A stretch of 64,000 nucleotides of DNA from DATBQN01 sp963799925 (GTDB lineage: Bacteria; Acidobacteriota; Thermoanaerobaculia; Multivoradales; UBA5704), in the NCBI GenBank assembly GCA_963799925.1, contig CAWCYZ010000001.1, forward strand, positions 372,001 to 436,000, written 5' to 3'. Both the position numbers and the translations under genes were made by a program. Positions within the stretch are counted from its first letter, which is position 1. Each line of letters starts with the position of its first letter. Below the pieces are notes generated by a model. The model was not told where the DNA came from and searched no databases. It was given only the letters and a program-made list of their open reading frames with translations. This document shows, in pieces, positions 44,334-52,475 of the stretch.

Positions 44334-44420
44334 GTCAGTTTGGTCCCGAGGACGGCCGCCTGGAAGGGGGTTCGGGAGGGTGGTCCCCAGGGCGGTCGCC
44401 CCGCAGCGGACCAAACTGAC
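44334..44420. repeat. Perfect 14-bp inverted repeat
   Basis: GGTCAGTTTGGTCC at 44334-44347 is repeated inverted at 44407-44420, with a 59-bp GC-rich loop. It follows the stop of the membrane protein by 3 bp and lies just before the promoter of the isomerase gene. It lacks a T run, so a REP-like or mRNA-protecting hairpin is as likely as a terminator. Confidence 0.7.
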
Positions 44421-44443
44421 CCACTACCCCTTGGGGCCGGTCC

Positions 44444-44472
44444 TTGGCGCCGGCCGGCTCTCCGTGTAGACT
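44444..44472 (+). promoter_or_regulatory. Sigma-70-type promoter of the parvulin gene
   Basis: TTGGCG (44444-44449), 17 bp spacer, TAGACT (44467-44472), about 125 bp before the ATG at 44597. Confidence 0.55.
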
Positions 44473-44596
44473 ATGACGCTCCTGCGGCCATCGGGTGCGC
44501 CCAGGTGAGTCTTCAACCCCTTACCCCGTACCCGGGGGTAAACCCTTTCCTCTGGCGGCATCGACCGATTTCCGCCACCGCAAGGAATCGATATCC

Positions 44597-45733
44597 ATGA
44601 TGAAACAGAGCACGCCGCCTCGCATTCAACTGCTGTCGCTGACTTTCGCCCTCCTCCTCGCCGGCGCCGGCTGCTCGCACGCCTCCGAGGGCGAGCAGGC
44701 GAAGGCCAAGGATCCGGCCCAGGCCAAGCCCGCCGCCAGCGCCACGGCGCCGGCCGCCGGCTCGGCGACCACCGCCGCGCCGGCTCCGGCCGTCCCCGGC
44801 CAGCCACCGGCCGCCGCCGCCCAGGGGACGGTCTCCCCGGACAAGCTGCCGGTCGTCGTCGCCAAGGTCAACGGCCAGGAGATCAAGAAGGCCGAGCTGC
44901 TCAAGGAAGCCGAAGGCCTGAAGTCCCAGCTCGGCGGCGCCAACCTCCCGGCGGCGCTCCCGGCGGCCTTCTACCGCCAGGTGCTCGACGGCATGATCGC
45001 CCGCCAGCTCCTGATGGCCGACGCCAAGGCCCAGGGGATCACGGTGACCGACGCCGACGTCCAGCAGCAGCTCGGCCAGCTGAAGAGCCGCTTCCCCAAC
45101 CCCGAGGAGTACAAAAAGGCGCTCGCCGCGCAGGGCATGACCGAGGCCTCGCTCGCCCAGACCGCCCATGAGCAGCTCACCGTCCAGAAGTACGTCGAGA
45201 CCAAGGTGATGGCGAACGTCCCGGCGGCTTCCGACGCCGCGGTCAAGACCTTTTACGACCAGAACCTCGACAAGATGAAGCAGCCCGAGCGCCGCCACCT
45301 GCGCCACATCCTGATCAAGGCCGACAAGGACGCCACCCCGGCCGACAAGCAGAAGGCGAAGACCAAGGCCGAGGGGATCCTGGCGCAGCTCAAGAAGGGC
45401 GGCGACTTCGCGGCGCTCGCCAAGGCGAACTCCGACGACCCCGGCTCCAAGGAGCAGGGCGGCGACCTCTCCTGGGTGCAGAAGGGCCAGACCGTGCCGA
45501 CCTTCGAGCAGGCCGCCTGGGCGCTCAAGAAGAACGAGCTGTCGCCCGTCGTCGAGAGCCCCTTCGGCTACCACATCATCCAGCTCCTCGACGTCCAGGA
45601 GGCGAAGACGATGCCCTACGAAGAGGTCAAGTCGCGGATCGGCGAGTACCTGAAGCAGCAGCAGAGCCAGACCCAGGTCAAGGCGAAGATCCAGGACCTG
45701 CGCAGCAAGGCCAAGGTCGAGACGTTCATCTAA
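44597..45733 (+). CDS. SurA/PrsA-like peptidyl-prolyl isomerase, exported
   Basis: 378 residues. The N-terminus (RIQLLSLTFALLLAGAGCSH) is a signal peptide with a near-lipobox Cys; the -3 residue is Gly, so lipidation is uncertain. A 45-residue Ala/Pro linker leads to a SurA_N-like chaperone domain (VAKVNGQEIKKAELLKEA) and a parvulin domain with RHLRHILIKAD, DFAALAKANSDDPGSKEQGG and SPFGYHIIQLLD, all typical of PpiC rotamases. It probably helps fold exported proteins. The stop overlaps the convergent rmuC stop. Confidence 0.92.
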   Translation: MMKQSTPPRIQLLSLTFALLLAGAGCSHASEGEQAKAKDPAQAKPAASATAPAAGSATTAAPAPAVPGQPPAAAAQGTVSPDKLPVVVAKVNGQEIKKAELLKEAEGLKSQLGGANLPAALPAAFYRQVLDGMIARQLLMADAKAQGITVTDADVQQQLGQLKSRFPNPEEYKKALAAQGMTEASLAQTAHEQLTVQKYVETKVMANVPAASDAAVKTFYDQNLDKMKQPERRHLRHILIKADKDATPADKQKAKTKAEGILAQLKKGGDFAALAKANSDDPGSKEQGGDLSWVQKGQTVPTFEQAAWALKKNELSPVVESPFGYHIIQLLDVQEAKTMPYEEVKSRIGEYLKQQQSQTQVKAKIQDLRSKAKVETFI

Positions 45734-47118
45734 GAAAACGGATCAGAAGGGGACGTCCCCACCCTCTCGTTCTCGATGTCTGGGCCTGATCCGGCGACGA
45801 GGCTTTCAGCGGCGACTGGGCGCGTGGACTTCTCTACCAGGCGCAGCGCCGGGATCGCCTCGTCGCCGGCGGCGCCCAGCTCCTTGAAGCGGCGGGCGGC
45901 GGGGAGCACGCGGCTCTCGAAGGAGCCCACCGCGCCGTTGTAGGCCTCGACCGCCTGGTCGAGGCCGCGACGGAGCTTGTCGAAATGCCCGGCGAGCGTC
46001 TGCAGGCGGTCGTGGACGTCGCGGCCCAGCCGGCTCACCTCGCGCGCGTTCTTCTCCATCTCCTCCTGGCGCCAGCCGTAGGCGACGGCGCGCAGGAGGG
46101 CGATGAGCGTCGTCGGCGTCGCGACGATGACGTTCTGGCCGATCCCGTGCTCGATCAGGCCGGGGTCCTGCTCCAGGGCGGCGGCGAAGAAGGCCTCGCC
46201 GGGGAGGAAGAGGACGACGAACTCGGGGGCGGGCTCGAACTGGCGAGCGTAGCCGCGGGCCGCGAGCTTCTGGAGGTGCGCGCGGAGCTGGCGCGCATGG
46301 TCGCGGAGCCGGGCGCGGCGGGTGTCCTCGTCGGTCGCCTCGAGCGACTCGAGATAGCCCTCGAGCGGCGCCTTCGAGTCGACGACCACGTTCTTGCGGT
46401 TGGGCAGATGGATCACCAGGTCCGGGCGCAGGAGGCCGTCGCCGCTGTCGACCGTCGCCTGCGGGGTGAAGTCGCAGTGGGAGAGCATGCCGGCGAGCTC
46501 GACCACCCGCTGCAGCTGGATCTCCCCCCAGCGGCCGCGCGTCGCCGGCGAGCGCAGCGCGTTGACCAGCTTCGACGTCTCGCGCTCGAGGCCGGCCTGG
46601 CTCTCGGCGAGCCCCCGCAACCGCTCGGCGAGGCCGCCGAAGGCCTCGACCCGCGCCCGCTCGATCTCGCCGATCTTCCGATCGACCTTGGAGAGCGAGT
46701 CGGCGAGCGGCCGCACCAGCTCGTCGATCGCCTGCCGCCGCCGATCGAGGTCCCCCTTGGCCCCCTCCTGGTAGCGCTCGAGGGTCGCCCGGGCGAGGTG
46801 GAGGAAGCTCGCGTTGTTGCTCTCCAGAGCCTCGGCGGAGAGGGCCCGGAAGGCGTCGGCGAGCTGCGCCTGCATCTGCGCCTGCGTGCGGTCGAGCAGG
46901 CGCAGCCGCTCCGCCGCGGCGCGCCGCTCGGCGGCGAGGGTCGCCTCGAGCTCGGCCGCCCGCGCCTGCTGGCCGGCGAGCGCCGTCGCGGACCGCGCCA
47001 GCGCCAGCGCCCAGGTGACGACGGCGGCGGCCACGGCTACGGCCGCGTGGGTCAGCAGCGCCGCGGGCACGCCCCCCCACCGTCCTGGGATACGGCGCCG
47101 GCCTGACGGGAGAAACAC
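45730..47118 (-). CDS. rmuC: DNA recombination protein RmuC
   Basis: A membrane helix (THAAVAVAAAVVTWALALAR), a coiled-coil region with many AxE/R heptads, then the RmuC nuclease-like domain: LRSPATRGRWGEIQLQRVVE, DLVIHLPNRKNVVVDSKAPL and NVIVATPTTLIALLRAVAYGW. Intact. The GTG at 47118 is preferred; an upstream start at 47235 would add 39 residues without hydrophobic character and run into the promoter region of the divergent gene. RmuC limits DNA inversions in E. coli. Confidence 0.92.
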   Translation of the reverse strand: MFLPSGRRRIPGRWGGVPAALLTHAAVAVAAAVVTWALALARSATALAGQQARAAELEATLAAERRAAAERLRLLDRTQAQMQAQLADAFRALSAEALESNNASFLHLARATLERYQEGAKGDLDRRRQAIDELVRPLADSLSKVDRKIGEIERARVEAFGGLAERLRGLAESQAGLERETSKLVNALRSPATRGRWGEIQLQRVVELAGMLSHCDFTPQATVDSGDGLLRPDLVIHLPNRKNVVVDSKAPLEGYLESLEATDEDTRRARLRDHARQLRAHLQKLAARGYARQFEPAPEFVVLFLPGEAFFAAALEQDPGLIEHGIGQNVIVATPTTLIALLRAVAYGWRQEEMEKNAREVSRLGRDVHDRLQTLAGHFDKLRRGLDQAVEAYNGAVGSFESRVLPAARRFKELGAAGDEAIPALRLVEKSTRPVAAESLVAGSGPDIENERVGTSPSDPFS

Positions 47119-47240
47119 ATCGTGTTGAGGCTCGATAGCAAGGCTAACACAACAGGATGGGGCGCGAACGAGGCGTGCCGGATCGCCTTTCGCGGCCTGC
47201 GGTGCGGCTCGGCGGAGGGGACGGGCTACAATCACCGCCC

Positions 47241-47486
47241 GTGCGCTCCGACCAGGTCTTCCGGCTCCTCTTCATCCTCTATTGCATCGAAGCCGGGGTG
47301 TTCCTCCTCCTCGCGCCGTGGGGGCCGATGTGGGAGCGCACCCTGGCTCACCTGCCGCTCGGCGATCTGCACGGCGCCTTCCTCCATCCGGTGTTCCGCG
47401 GCGCCATCACCGGCTTCGGCCTCGTCCATCTGGTCTGGGGCGCCAACGACCTCCAGGCATGGTTGACCCAGCGCCGCCGCGCCTGA
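47241..47486 (+). CDS. Small membrane protein
   Basis: 81 residues from GTG 47241 (VRSDQVFRLLFILYCIEAGV) with two or three membrane helices and a His in GDLHGAFLHPVF. TACAAT at 47227-47232 lies 8 bases before the GTG, supporting this start and a leaderless message. Followed by thiE after 14 bp. Function unknown. Confidence 0.65.
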   Translation: MRSDQVFRLLFILYCIEAGVFLLLAPWGPMWERTLAHLPLGDLHGAFLHPVFRGAITGFGLVHLVWGANDLQAWLTQRRRA

Positions 47487-47500
47487 GGGGCGGCAAGCCC

Positions 47501-48133
47501 ATGGCCGGCTCGATGACGGCGCGCCTGCTCGCCATCTCGGATCTCCAGGCGCTGGGCGGAGAGCCGCTCGACGAGTGGCTGTCGTCGCTCGGGCGCACCG
47601 GGGTCGACGCCGTCCAGATCCGCGCCAAGGAGCTGGAGGATCGCGACCTCTACACCCTCGTCCGCCGTGCCCGCTCGCTCCTGCCGCCCGGCGTCCGTCT
47701 GCTGGTCAACGGCCGCCTGGACATCGCCCTGGCTGCCGGCGCCGACGGCGCCCACCTGCCCGCCGACGGCGTCCCCCTGGCGGCGCTGCGCCGGCGGTTC
47801 GGCGCGGGGGTCCTCCTCGGGCGCTCGACCCACCGCCTGGAGGAGGTCGAAGCGGCGCGCCGCGACGGCGCCGATTACGTCACCTTCGGGCCCGTCTACC
47901 CCACCCCCGGCAAAGAGCGCCACGGGCCGCCGCCAGACGGCGGCCTCGGGGATCTCGCGGCGGCGGCGCGGAGCGGCATTCCCGTCTACGCTCTCGGAGG
48001 GGTTACACTAGCCCGGCTGGCCGAGGTCGCCGGCGCCGGCGCCGCCGGCGCGGCGGGGATCCGCCTCTTCCTGGCGCCCGCCGAGCTGCCGCGGCTGGTC
48101 GCCGCCGCGGCCATGGCCTTCCGGCGCCCGTGA
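47501..48133 (+). CDS. thiE: Thiamine-phosphate synthase (ThiE/TenI family)
   Basis: 210 residues of a TIM barrel: VDAVQIRAKELEDRDLY, LLVNGRLDIALAAGADGAHL, LLGRSTHRLEEV, YVTFGPVYPTPGKERHGPP (phosphate/diphosphate site) and YALGGVT. It couples the pyrimidine and thiazole halves of thiamine. A TenI-like non-enzymatic role cannot be excluded without the rest of the pathway. The ATG at 47501 is preceded by GAGGGG. Confidence 0.88.
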   Translation: MAGSMTARLLAISDLQALGGEPLDEWLSSLGRTGVDAVQIRAKELEDRDLYTLVRRARSLLPPGVRLLVNGRLDIALAAGADGAHLPADGVPLAALRRRFGAGVLLGRSTHRLEEVEAARRDGADYVTFGPVYPTPGKERHGPPPDGGLGDLAAAARSGIPVYALGGVTLARLAEVAGAGAAGAAGIRLFLAPAELPRLVAAAAMAFRRP

Positions 48134-48224
48134 CACCCTTTGTGGCTCTCGATCCCGGTTCCCCACCCGATACGAACGGCCTCGACGCGACCCCGGTGAC
48201 CGCCACGAATCCAGGAGACCTGCT

Positions 48225-48766
48225 TTGACCACTCGAGACCTCGGCGCCCGCGGCAGCTTCGCTCCGGGCGCGGCGGCCGGCTTCGGCAAGCTGCGCTATC
48301 TGTTCGTATCGCTCGCCGTCCTGGTGCTCGACCAATGGACCAAGTGGCTGGTCGAGGTGCACCTGCCGGACCATGCCGCCGAGCTGGTGATGCCCGGCTT
48401 TCTCACCCTCACCCACGTGCGCAACACCGGCGTCGCCTTCGGCCTCTTCGCGGCCCAGGGGATGACCGGCGGCAGCTGGCTGCTCACCCTCCTCGGGCTC
48501 GCCGCCCTCACCGCGGTCGGCGTCTACTTCTGGTTCACGCCGTCGCGCGACCGGGTCCTCCTCGTCGCCCTCGCCCTGGTGGTGGGCGGCGCGGTGGGCA
48601 ACCTCCTCGACCGCGTGCTGGCCGGCGCGGTGACCGACTTCATCGACGTCTACATGGGCTCCACCACTGGCCGTCCTTCAACGTCGCCGACAGCGCCATC
48701 TCGATCGGCATCGCCCTGATGGCGATCGACAGCCTGCGGCTGCGCCGGCCGCATCCCGCCTCGTAG
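48225..48766 (+). CDS. lspA: Signal peptidase II, one frameshift
   Basis: Cleaves lipoprotein signal peptides in the inner membrane. TTG start with AGGAG 8 bases upstream. Four membrane helices; catalytic motifs GNLLDRVLAGAVTDFID and, after the frame change, FNVADSAISIG. One base is missing near 48660 (FIDVYMG-LHHWPSFNVAD), at a highly conserved place, so a sequencing error is likely. rluD follows 9 bp later. Confidence 0.93.
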
Positions 48767-48775
48767 CGGCGTCCG

Positions 48776-49780
48776 ATGCGCGGCGACGCCCCCGGGCCGC
48801 TCGCCTGGACCGCCGCCGCCGAGGCATCCGGCGAGCGCCTCGACCGCCATGTCGCCGAGCGCCTCGGCGAGCCGCGCAACCAGGTGCAGCGCTGGATCCG
48901 CGAGGGATGGGTGCGGGTGAACGGCCGCCCGGCGCGGCCGTCGGCGGCGGTCGCCGCGGGGGACGCGATCGCCTGCCGGCCGCCGGCGCGGCGCGAGGAG
49001 CGGATCGCTCCCCGAGGCCGAGCCGCTCGCCGTGCTCTACGAGGACGCCGATCTCGCGGTCCTCGACAAGCCCGCCGGCCTGACCGTCCACCCCGGCGCC
49101 GGCCGGGCGACCGGCACCCTCGCCCATCGCCTGCTCGCCCGCTACCCCGAGATCGCCGGCGTCGGCGGGGCCGGGCGGCCGGGCATCGTCCACCGCCTGG
49201 ACCAGGGGACGAGCGGCGTCCTGGTGGTGGCGCGGACGCCCGCCGCCTACGCCCGGCTCTCCCGCGCCTTCGCCGAGCGCGAGGTCGGCAAGCGCTACCT
49301 GGCGATCGTCTACGGCGCGCCCGAGCCCCCCGCCGGCGTCATCGCGGCGCCGATCGGCCGCCATCCCACGCGGCGCACGGAGATGGCGGTGCGCCCGGCG
49401 GGCCGCCCGGCGCGGACCCGCTATCGGACGCTCGCGGCCGCCGCCGGCATCGCCCTCCTGGCGCTCGATCTCGAGACCGGCCGCACGCACCAGATCCGGG
49501 TGCACCTGAAGAGCCTCGGCCAGCCGCTGGTGGGGGACCCGGTCTACGGCGAGGCGCGCTGGAAGGGCCTGCCGCGCAAGGTCCACGGCCCCCTGCGCGG
49601 CCTTTCCGCGCCCGGCGCTCCACGCCTGGCGCCTCGCCTTCCGCCACCCGGCGACCGGCGAGCCGCTGGCTTTCGAGGCGCCGGTGCCCGCCGATCTCGA
49701 AGCGCTGTGGAGGGAGACGACGGGGACGGGCCTGCCGCGCGCTGCCGCCGGGCTCCGGCCTCGTCGAGGATCAGGATTGA
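48776..49780 (+). CDS. rluD: Ribosomal large-subunit pseudouridine synthase (RluD-like), frameshifted
   Basis: N-terminal S4 RNA-binding domain (ERLDRHVAERLGEPRNQVQR), then the catalytic domain with DLAVLDKPAGLTVHPGAG, GIVHRLDQGTSGVLVVAR (catalytic Asp in HRLD) and ETGRTHQIRVHLKSLGQPLV. The frame changes near 49010 and again near 49605, with a possible third change before the TGA at 49780. The lspA-rluD order is common. Probably intact in the real genome. Confidence 0.9.
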   Translation: MRGDAPGPLAWTAAAEASGERLDRHVAERLGEPRNQVQRWIREGWVRVNGRPARPSAAVAAGDAIACRPPARREERIAPRGRAARRALRGRRSRGPRQARRPDRPPRRRPGDRHPRPSPARPLPRDRRRRRGRAAGHRPPPGPGDERRPGGGADARRLRPALPRLRRARGRQALPGDRLRRARAPRRRHRGADRPPSHAAHGDGGAPGGPPGADPLSDARGRRRHRPPGARSRDRPHAPDPGAPEEPRPAAGGGPGLRRGALEGPAAQGPRPPARPFRARRSTPGASPSATRRPASRWLSRRRCPPISKRCGGRRRGRACRALPPGSGLVEDQD

Positions 49781-49808
49781 GCGGGTCGGGGGCGCCGCCG
49801 CCCCTGCC

Positions 49809-50921
49809 CTACAGGAGCTCGCGGACGGACCGGTACGGCCGGTTGAGCGACTCGGCGACCGGCTCGCAGGTGATGTGCCCCTGGTAGGTGTTGATGCCGG
49901 CGAGGAGCCCCGGGTCGGCGAGGACCGCGCGCATCACCCCCTGGTTGGCGAGGGCGAGGGCATAGGGCAGCGTCACGTTGTTGAGCGCGAAGGTCGAGGT
50001 GCGCGGCACCGCCCCCGGCATGTTGGCGACGCAGTAGTGGACGATGCCGTCGACCACGTAGGTGGGGTTCGAGTGGGTGGTCGGATGCGTGGTCTCGAAG
50101 CAGCCGCCCTGGTCGACCGCCACGTCGACCACCACCGCCCCCTCCTTCATCAGCTTCAGCATGTCGCGGGAGACCAGCTTGGGGGCGGCGCGGCCGGGGA
50201 TCAGCACGGCGCCGATCAGCAGGTCGGCGCGGCGCAGCGCGGCGGAGAGGTTGTGATGGTTGCTCGCCAGCGTCGTCAGCTGGCCGTGGAAGAGGTTGTC
50301 GAGGTCGCGCATGCGGTCGAGGTTGGTCTCGAGGACGGCGACGCGGGCGCCGAGACCCAGGGCCATCTTGATCGCGTTGATCCCGACGATGCCGCCGCCG
50401 ATCACCACCACGTCGCCCGGCGGCACGCCGGGGACGCCGGCGAGGAGCGTGCCGCGCCCGCCGTGGATCTTCTGCAGGAAAGAGGCGCCGACGACGACCG
50501 CCATCCGGCCCGCCACCTCGGACATCGGGGTGAGGAGCGGCAGGCGCCCCTCGCCGTCGACGATCGTCTCATAGGCGATCCCGGTCACCTGCCGCTCGAG
50601 GAGCACGTCGGTCAGGTCGGGGAGCGGCGCCAGGTGGAGATAGGTGAAGAGCGTCTGGCCCGGCCGCAGGAGCCCGTACTCCTGGGCGATCGGCTCCTTG
50701 ACCTTGACCACCATCTCGGCGCGGCCGTAGACGGCGGCGGCGTCCGCGACCAGCTCCGCCCCGGCGCCGGTGTACTCGTCGTCGGCGATGCCGCTGCCGT
50801 TGCCGGCGCTCCGCTCGACGATCACCTGGTGACCGCTCTGCACCAGGGCATGGACCGACGCCGGGGTCATCCCGACCCGGTACTCGTGATCCTTGACTTC
50901 CTTGGGGATTCCGATCAGCAC
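49809..50921 (-). CDS. ald: Alanine dehydrogenase
   Basis: 370 residues, normal family length, intact. IGIPKEVKDHEYRVGMTP at the N-terminus, VKVKEPIAQEYGLLRPGQ, VVIGGGIVGINAIKMALGLG (NAD-binding Rossmann motif), DQGGCFETTHPTTHSNPTY and HYCVANMPGAVPRTST. Interconverts L-alanine and pyruvate with NAD. GTG start at 50921, since the conserved protein begins VLIGIPKE; the longer frame adds a non-conserved tail. Confidence 0.97.
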   Translation of the reverse strand: MLIGIPKEVKDHEYRVGMTPASVHALVQSGHQVIVERSAGNGSGIADDEYTGAGAELVADAAAVYGRAEMVVKVKEPIAQEYGLLRPGQTLFTYLHLAPLPDLTDVLLERQVTGIAYETIVDGEGRLPLLTPMSEVAGRMAVVVGASFLQKIHGGRGTLLAGVPGVPPGDVVVIGGGIVGINAIKMALGLGARVAVLETNLDRMRDLDNLFHGQLTTLASNHHNLSAALRRADLLIGAVLIPGRAAPKLVSRDMLKLMKEGAVVVDVAVDQGGCFETTHPTTHSNPTYVVDGIVHYCVANMPGAVPRTSTFALNNVTLPYALALANQGVMRAVLADPGLLAGINTYQGHITCEPVAESLNRPYRSVRELL

Positions 50922-51050
50922 GCTAGCCCGCCTCTTCCCGGCTCGACCGCCGCCGCCGCATTGCGGGGAGGCGCTCGTCACGAGCCTTGTCGCCCTGCGT
51001 TTGGATCATGCCTTTTTGAAGCAGGCGTCCCGGCGGTGAATCGAATGGAG

Positions 51051-51122
51051 CGGGCAACGGGACTCGAACCCGCGACATCAAGCTTGGGAAGCTTGCACTC
51101 TACCAACTGAGTTATGCCCGCT
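51051..51122 (-). tRNA. tRNA-Gly (anticodon CCC)
   Basis: 72 nt fold as a cloverleaf on the minus strand: acceptor GCGGGCA/TGCCCGC, D arm with GGTAGAG, anticodon stem CAAGC/GCTTG around loop TTCCCAA, T loop GGTTCGAGTCC. The CCA end is not encoded. Confidence 0.95.
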
Positions 51123-51189
51123 CATGCTCCGAGCCTCAGGAATCTAGCGGAGGCCCCGCCCGCGGTCAAGTGCGGGGCGCGGGCGGCGG

Positions 51190-51218
51190 TTGGCCAAAGC
51201 GCCGCGCCCGGCTATACT
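51190..51218 (+). promoter_or_regulatory. Sigma-70-type promoter, probably leaderless
   Basis: TTGGCC (51190-51195), 17 bp spacer, TATACT (51213-51218). The ATG at 51228 follows after 9 bases and there is no ribosome site. Confidence 0.65.
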
Positions 51219-51227
51219 GAACGGGTC

Positions 51228-51506
51228 ATGCAGGGCTCGGGCAAGAAAGGCGAAGGGGACGGCACCCTCTACTTCTTTCCCCAGGAGCCGATGACGGCGG
51301 AGGAGCTGCGCCAGATCTTGCGCCAGGGCACCAAGGCACAGCGCGCCTGGGCGATCTCGAACCTCCTGCGCTATGCCCAGTGGGACGACATCTGGACCTA
51401 CGTGACGCGCGACGAGGTCCGCGAGGTCTTCGCCGACCTCGAGCTGCCCGAGAACCTCCGCACCGCCTGGGGGCGGATGCTGAAGGTCGAAGCCCCGGTC
51501 GCCTGA
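51228..51506 (+). CDS. Small conserved hypothetical protein
   Basis: 92 residues (GTLYFFPQEPMTAEELRQIL, AQRAWAISNLLRYAQWDDIW, RDEVREVFADLELPENLR), an all-helical soluble protein. The start is fixed by the promoter just upstream. Function unknown; the fold resembles a short HEAT-like pair only in composition. Confidence 0.78.
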   Translation: MQGSGKKGEGDGTLYFFPQEPMTAEELRQILRQGTKAQRAWAISNLLRYAQWDDIWTYVTRDEVREVFADLELPENLRTAWGRMLKVEAPVA

Positions 51507-51570
51507 TTCCCTACCCGCTCTTCAGCCGGCCGCCCCGCCCGCTCCGCAGCTCGCTTTTTCAGCCCGCTTT

Positions 51571-52475
51571 TCAGCCAGCCCCGCCCGCCGGCACGAATCT
51601 GACCTCGAACATCTTCGGCCACAGCTTGCCGGTGATCCAGAAGCGCCGGCTCGACGGATCCTAGGCGATGCCGTTCAGGACCTCGGCGCCGCCGGCCGGT
51701 CCTCCGGCGTGAGGAGCCCCGAGGCGTCGACCGCCGCCGTCACCCGGCCGGTCACGGGGTCGATGCGCAGGATGTCGTCGGTCTGCCAGACGTTCGCCTA
51801 GACCGCGCCGCCGACGCACTCGAGCTCGTTGAGCTGCGGCACCGGCACGCCGTCGCGGGTCACCGCGACGCTTCCCTGGAGCACGAAGGTCGTGGGGTCG
51901 CGGAAGAACAGCCGGTCGCTCCCGTCGCTCATCACCAGCCGCCTGCCGTCATAGCAGAGCCCCCACCCCTCGCCGTCGTAGTGGAAATCGGCGAGGGGCT
52001 CGAAGGTCGCGCGGGCGTAGACCGGCGCCGTCCCCTCGCGCCAGGTGAGCTGGATCAGCCGCTCCCCCACCAGCGCCAGCCCCTCGGCGAAGAAGCGCGG
52101 CGCGAGCGCGATCTTCTGGCGCACCGTGCCGGTCGCCGGGTCCACCCGCCGCAGGCTCGAGCGGCCGTAGAGCCCGTTGCTCTCGTAGAGCCGTTGCGAT
52201 ACCAGACCAGCCCCTGAGTGTAGGCCTGCGGATCGTGGGGGTGGACGGCGAGGACTTCGAGCTTCAGCCGTTCGGCCGTCCCGGCGGCGGGCGCAGCAGA
52301 CGCAACGGGAGCGCTGGGAGCGGGCGGCGGGGCGGCGGAGCGGGGTGGAGCCGGGGCCGATACCGCCGCCGGAAGACCCGGCCGGCCGGCGGCGCGGGCG
52401 AGCCAGAGGGCGAGCAAACCGAGCGCGACCGCGACGATCGCGATGCCCGCGGCGCGGCTACGGCTGCGCGCTCAT
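51571..52475 (-). pseudogene. Glutaminyl-peptide cyclotransferase (QC, plant/bacterial type), disrupted
   Basis: N-terminal membrane anchor, then LEVLAVHPHDPQAYTQGLVW, FFAEGLALVGERLIQLTW, DFHYDGEGWGLCYDGRRLVM, LNELECVGGAV and, beyond, ANVWQTDDILRIDPVTGRV, VLNGIA and DPSSRRFWITGKLWPKMFEV. These are beta-propeller glutamine cyclotransferase motifs, forming N-terminal pyroglutamate. Two TAG codons stand where Tyr is expected (51798-51800 and 51661-51663), and the frame changes near 52198, 51690 and 52460. The ATG at 52475 overlaps the stop of the metalloprotease gene. Confidence 0.75.

Noticed and set aside
51661..51800. Amber recoding (pyrrolysine or suppressor use) in the glutaminyl cyclase
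   Set aside because: The same gene has several frameshifts and other genes here use TAG as a normal stop (for example mutase, ald neighbours, treY), so recoding is unlikely.
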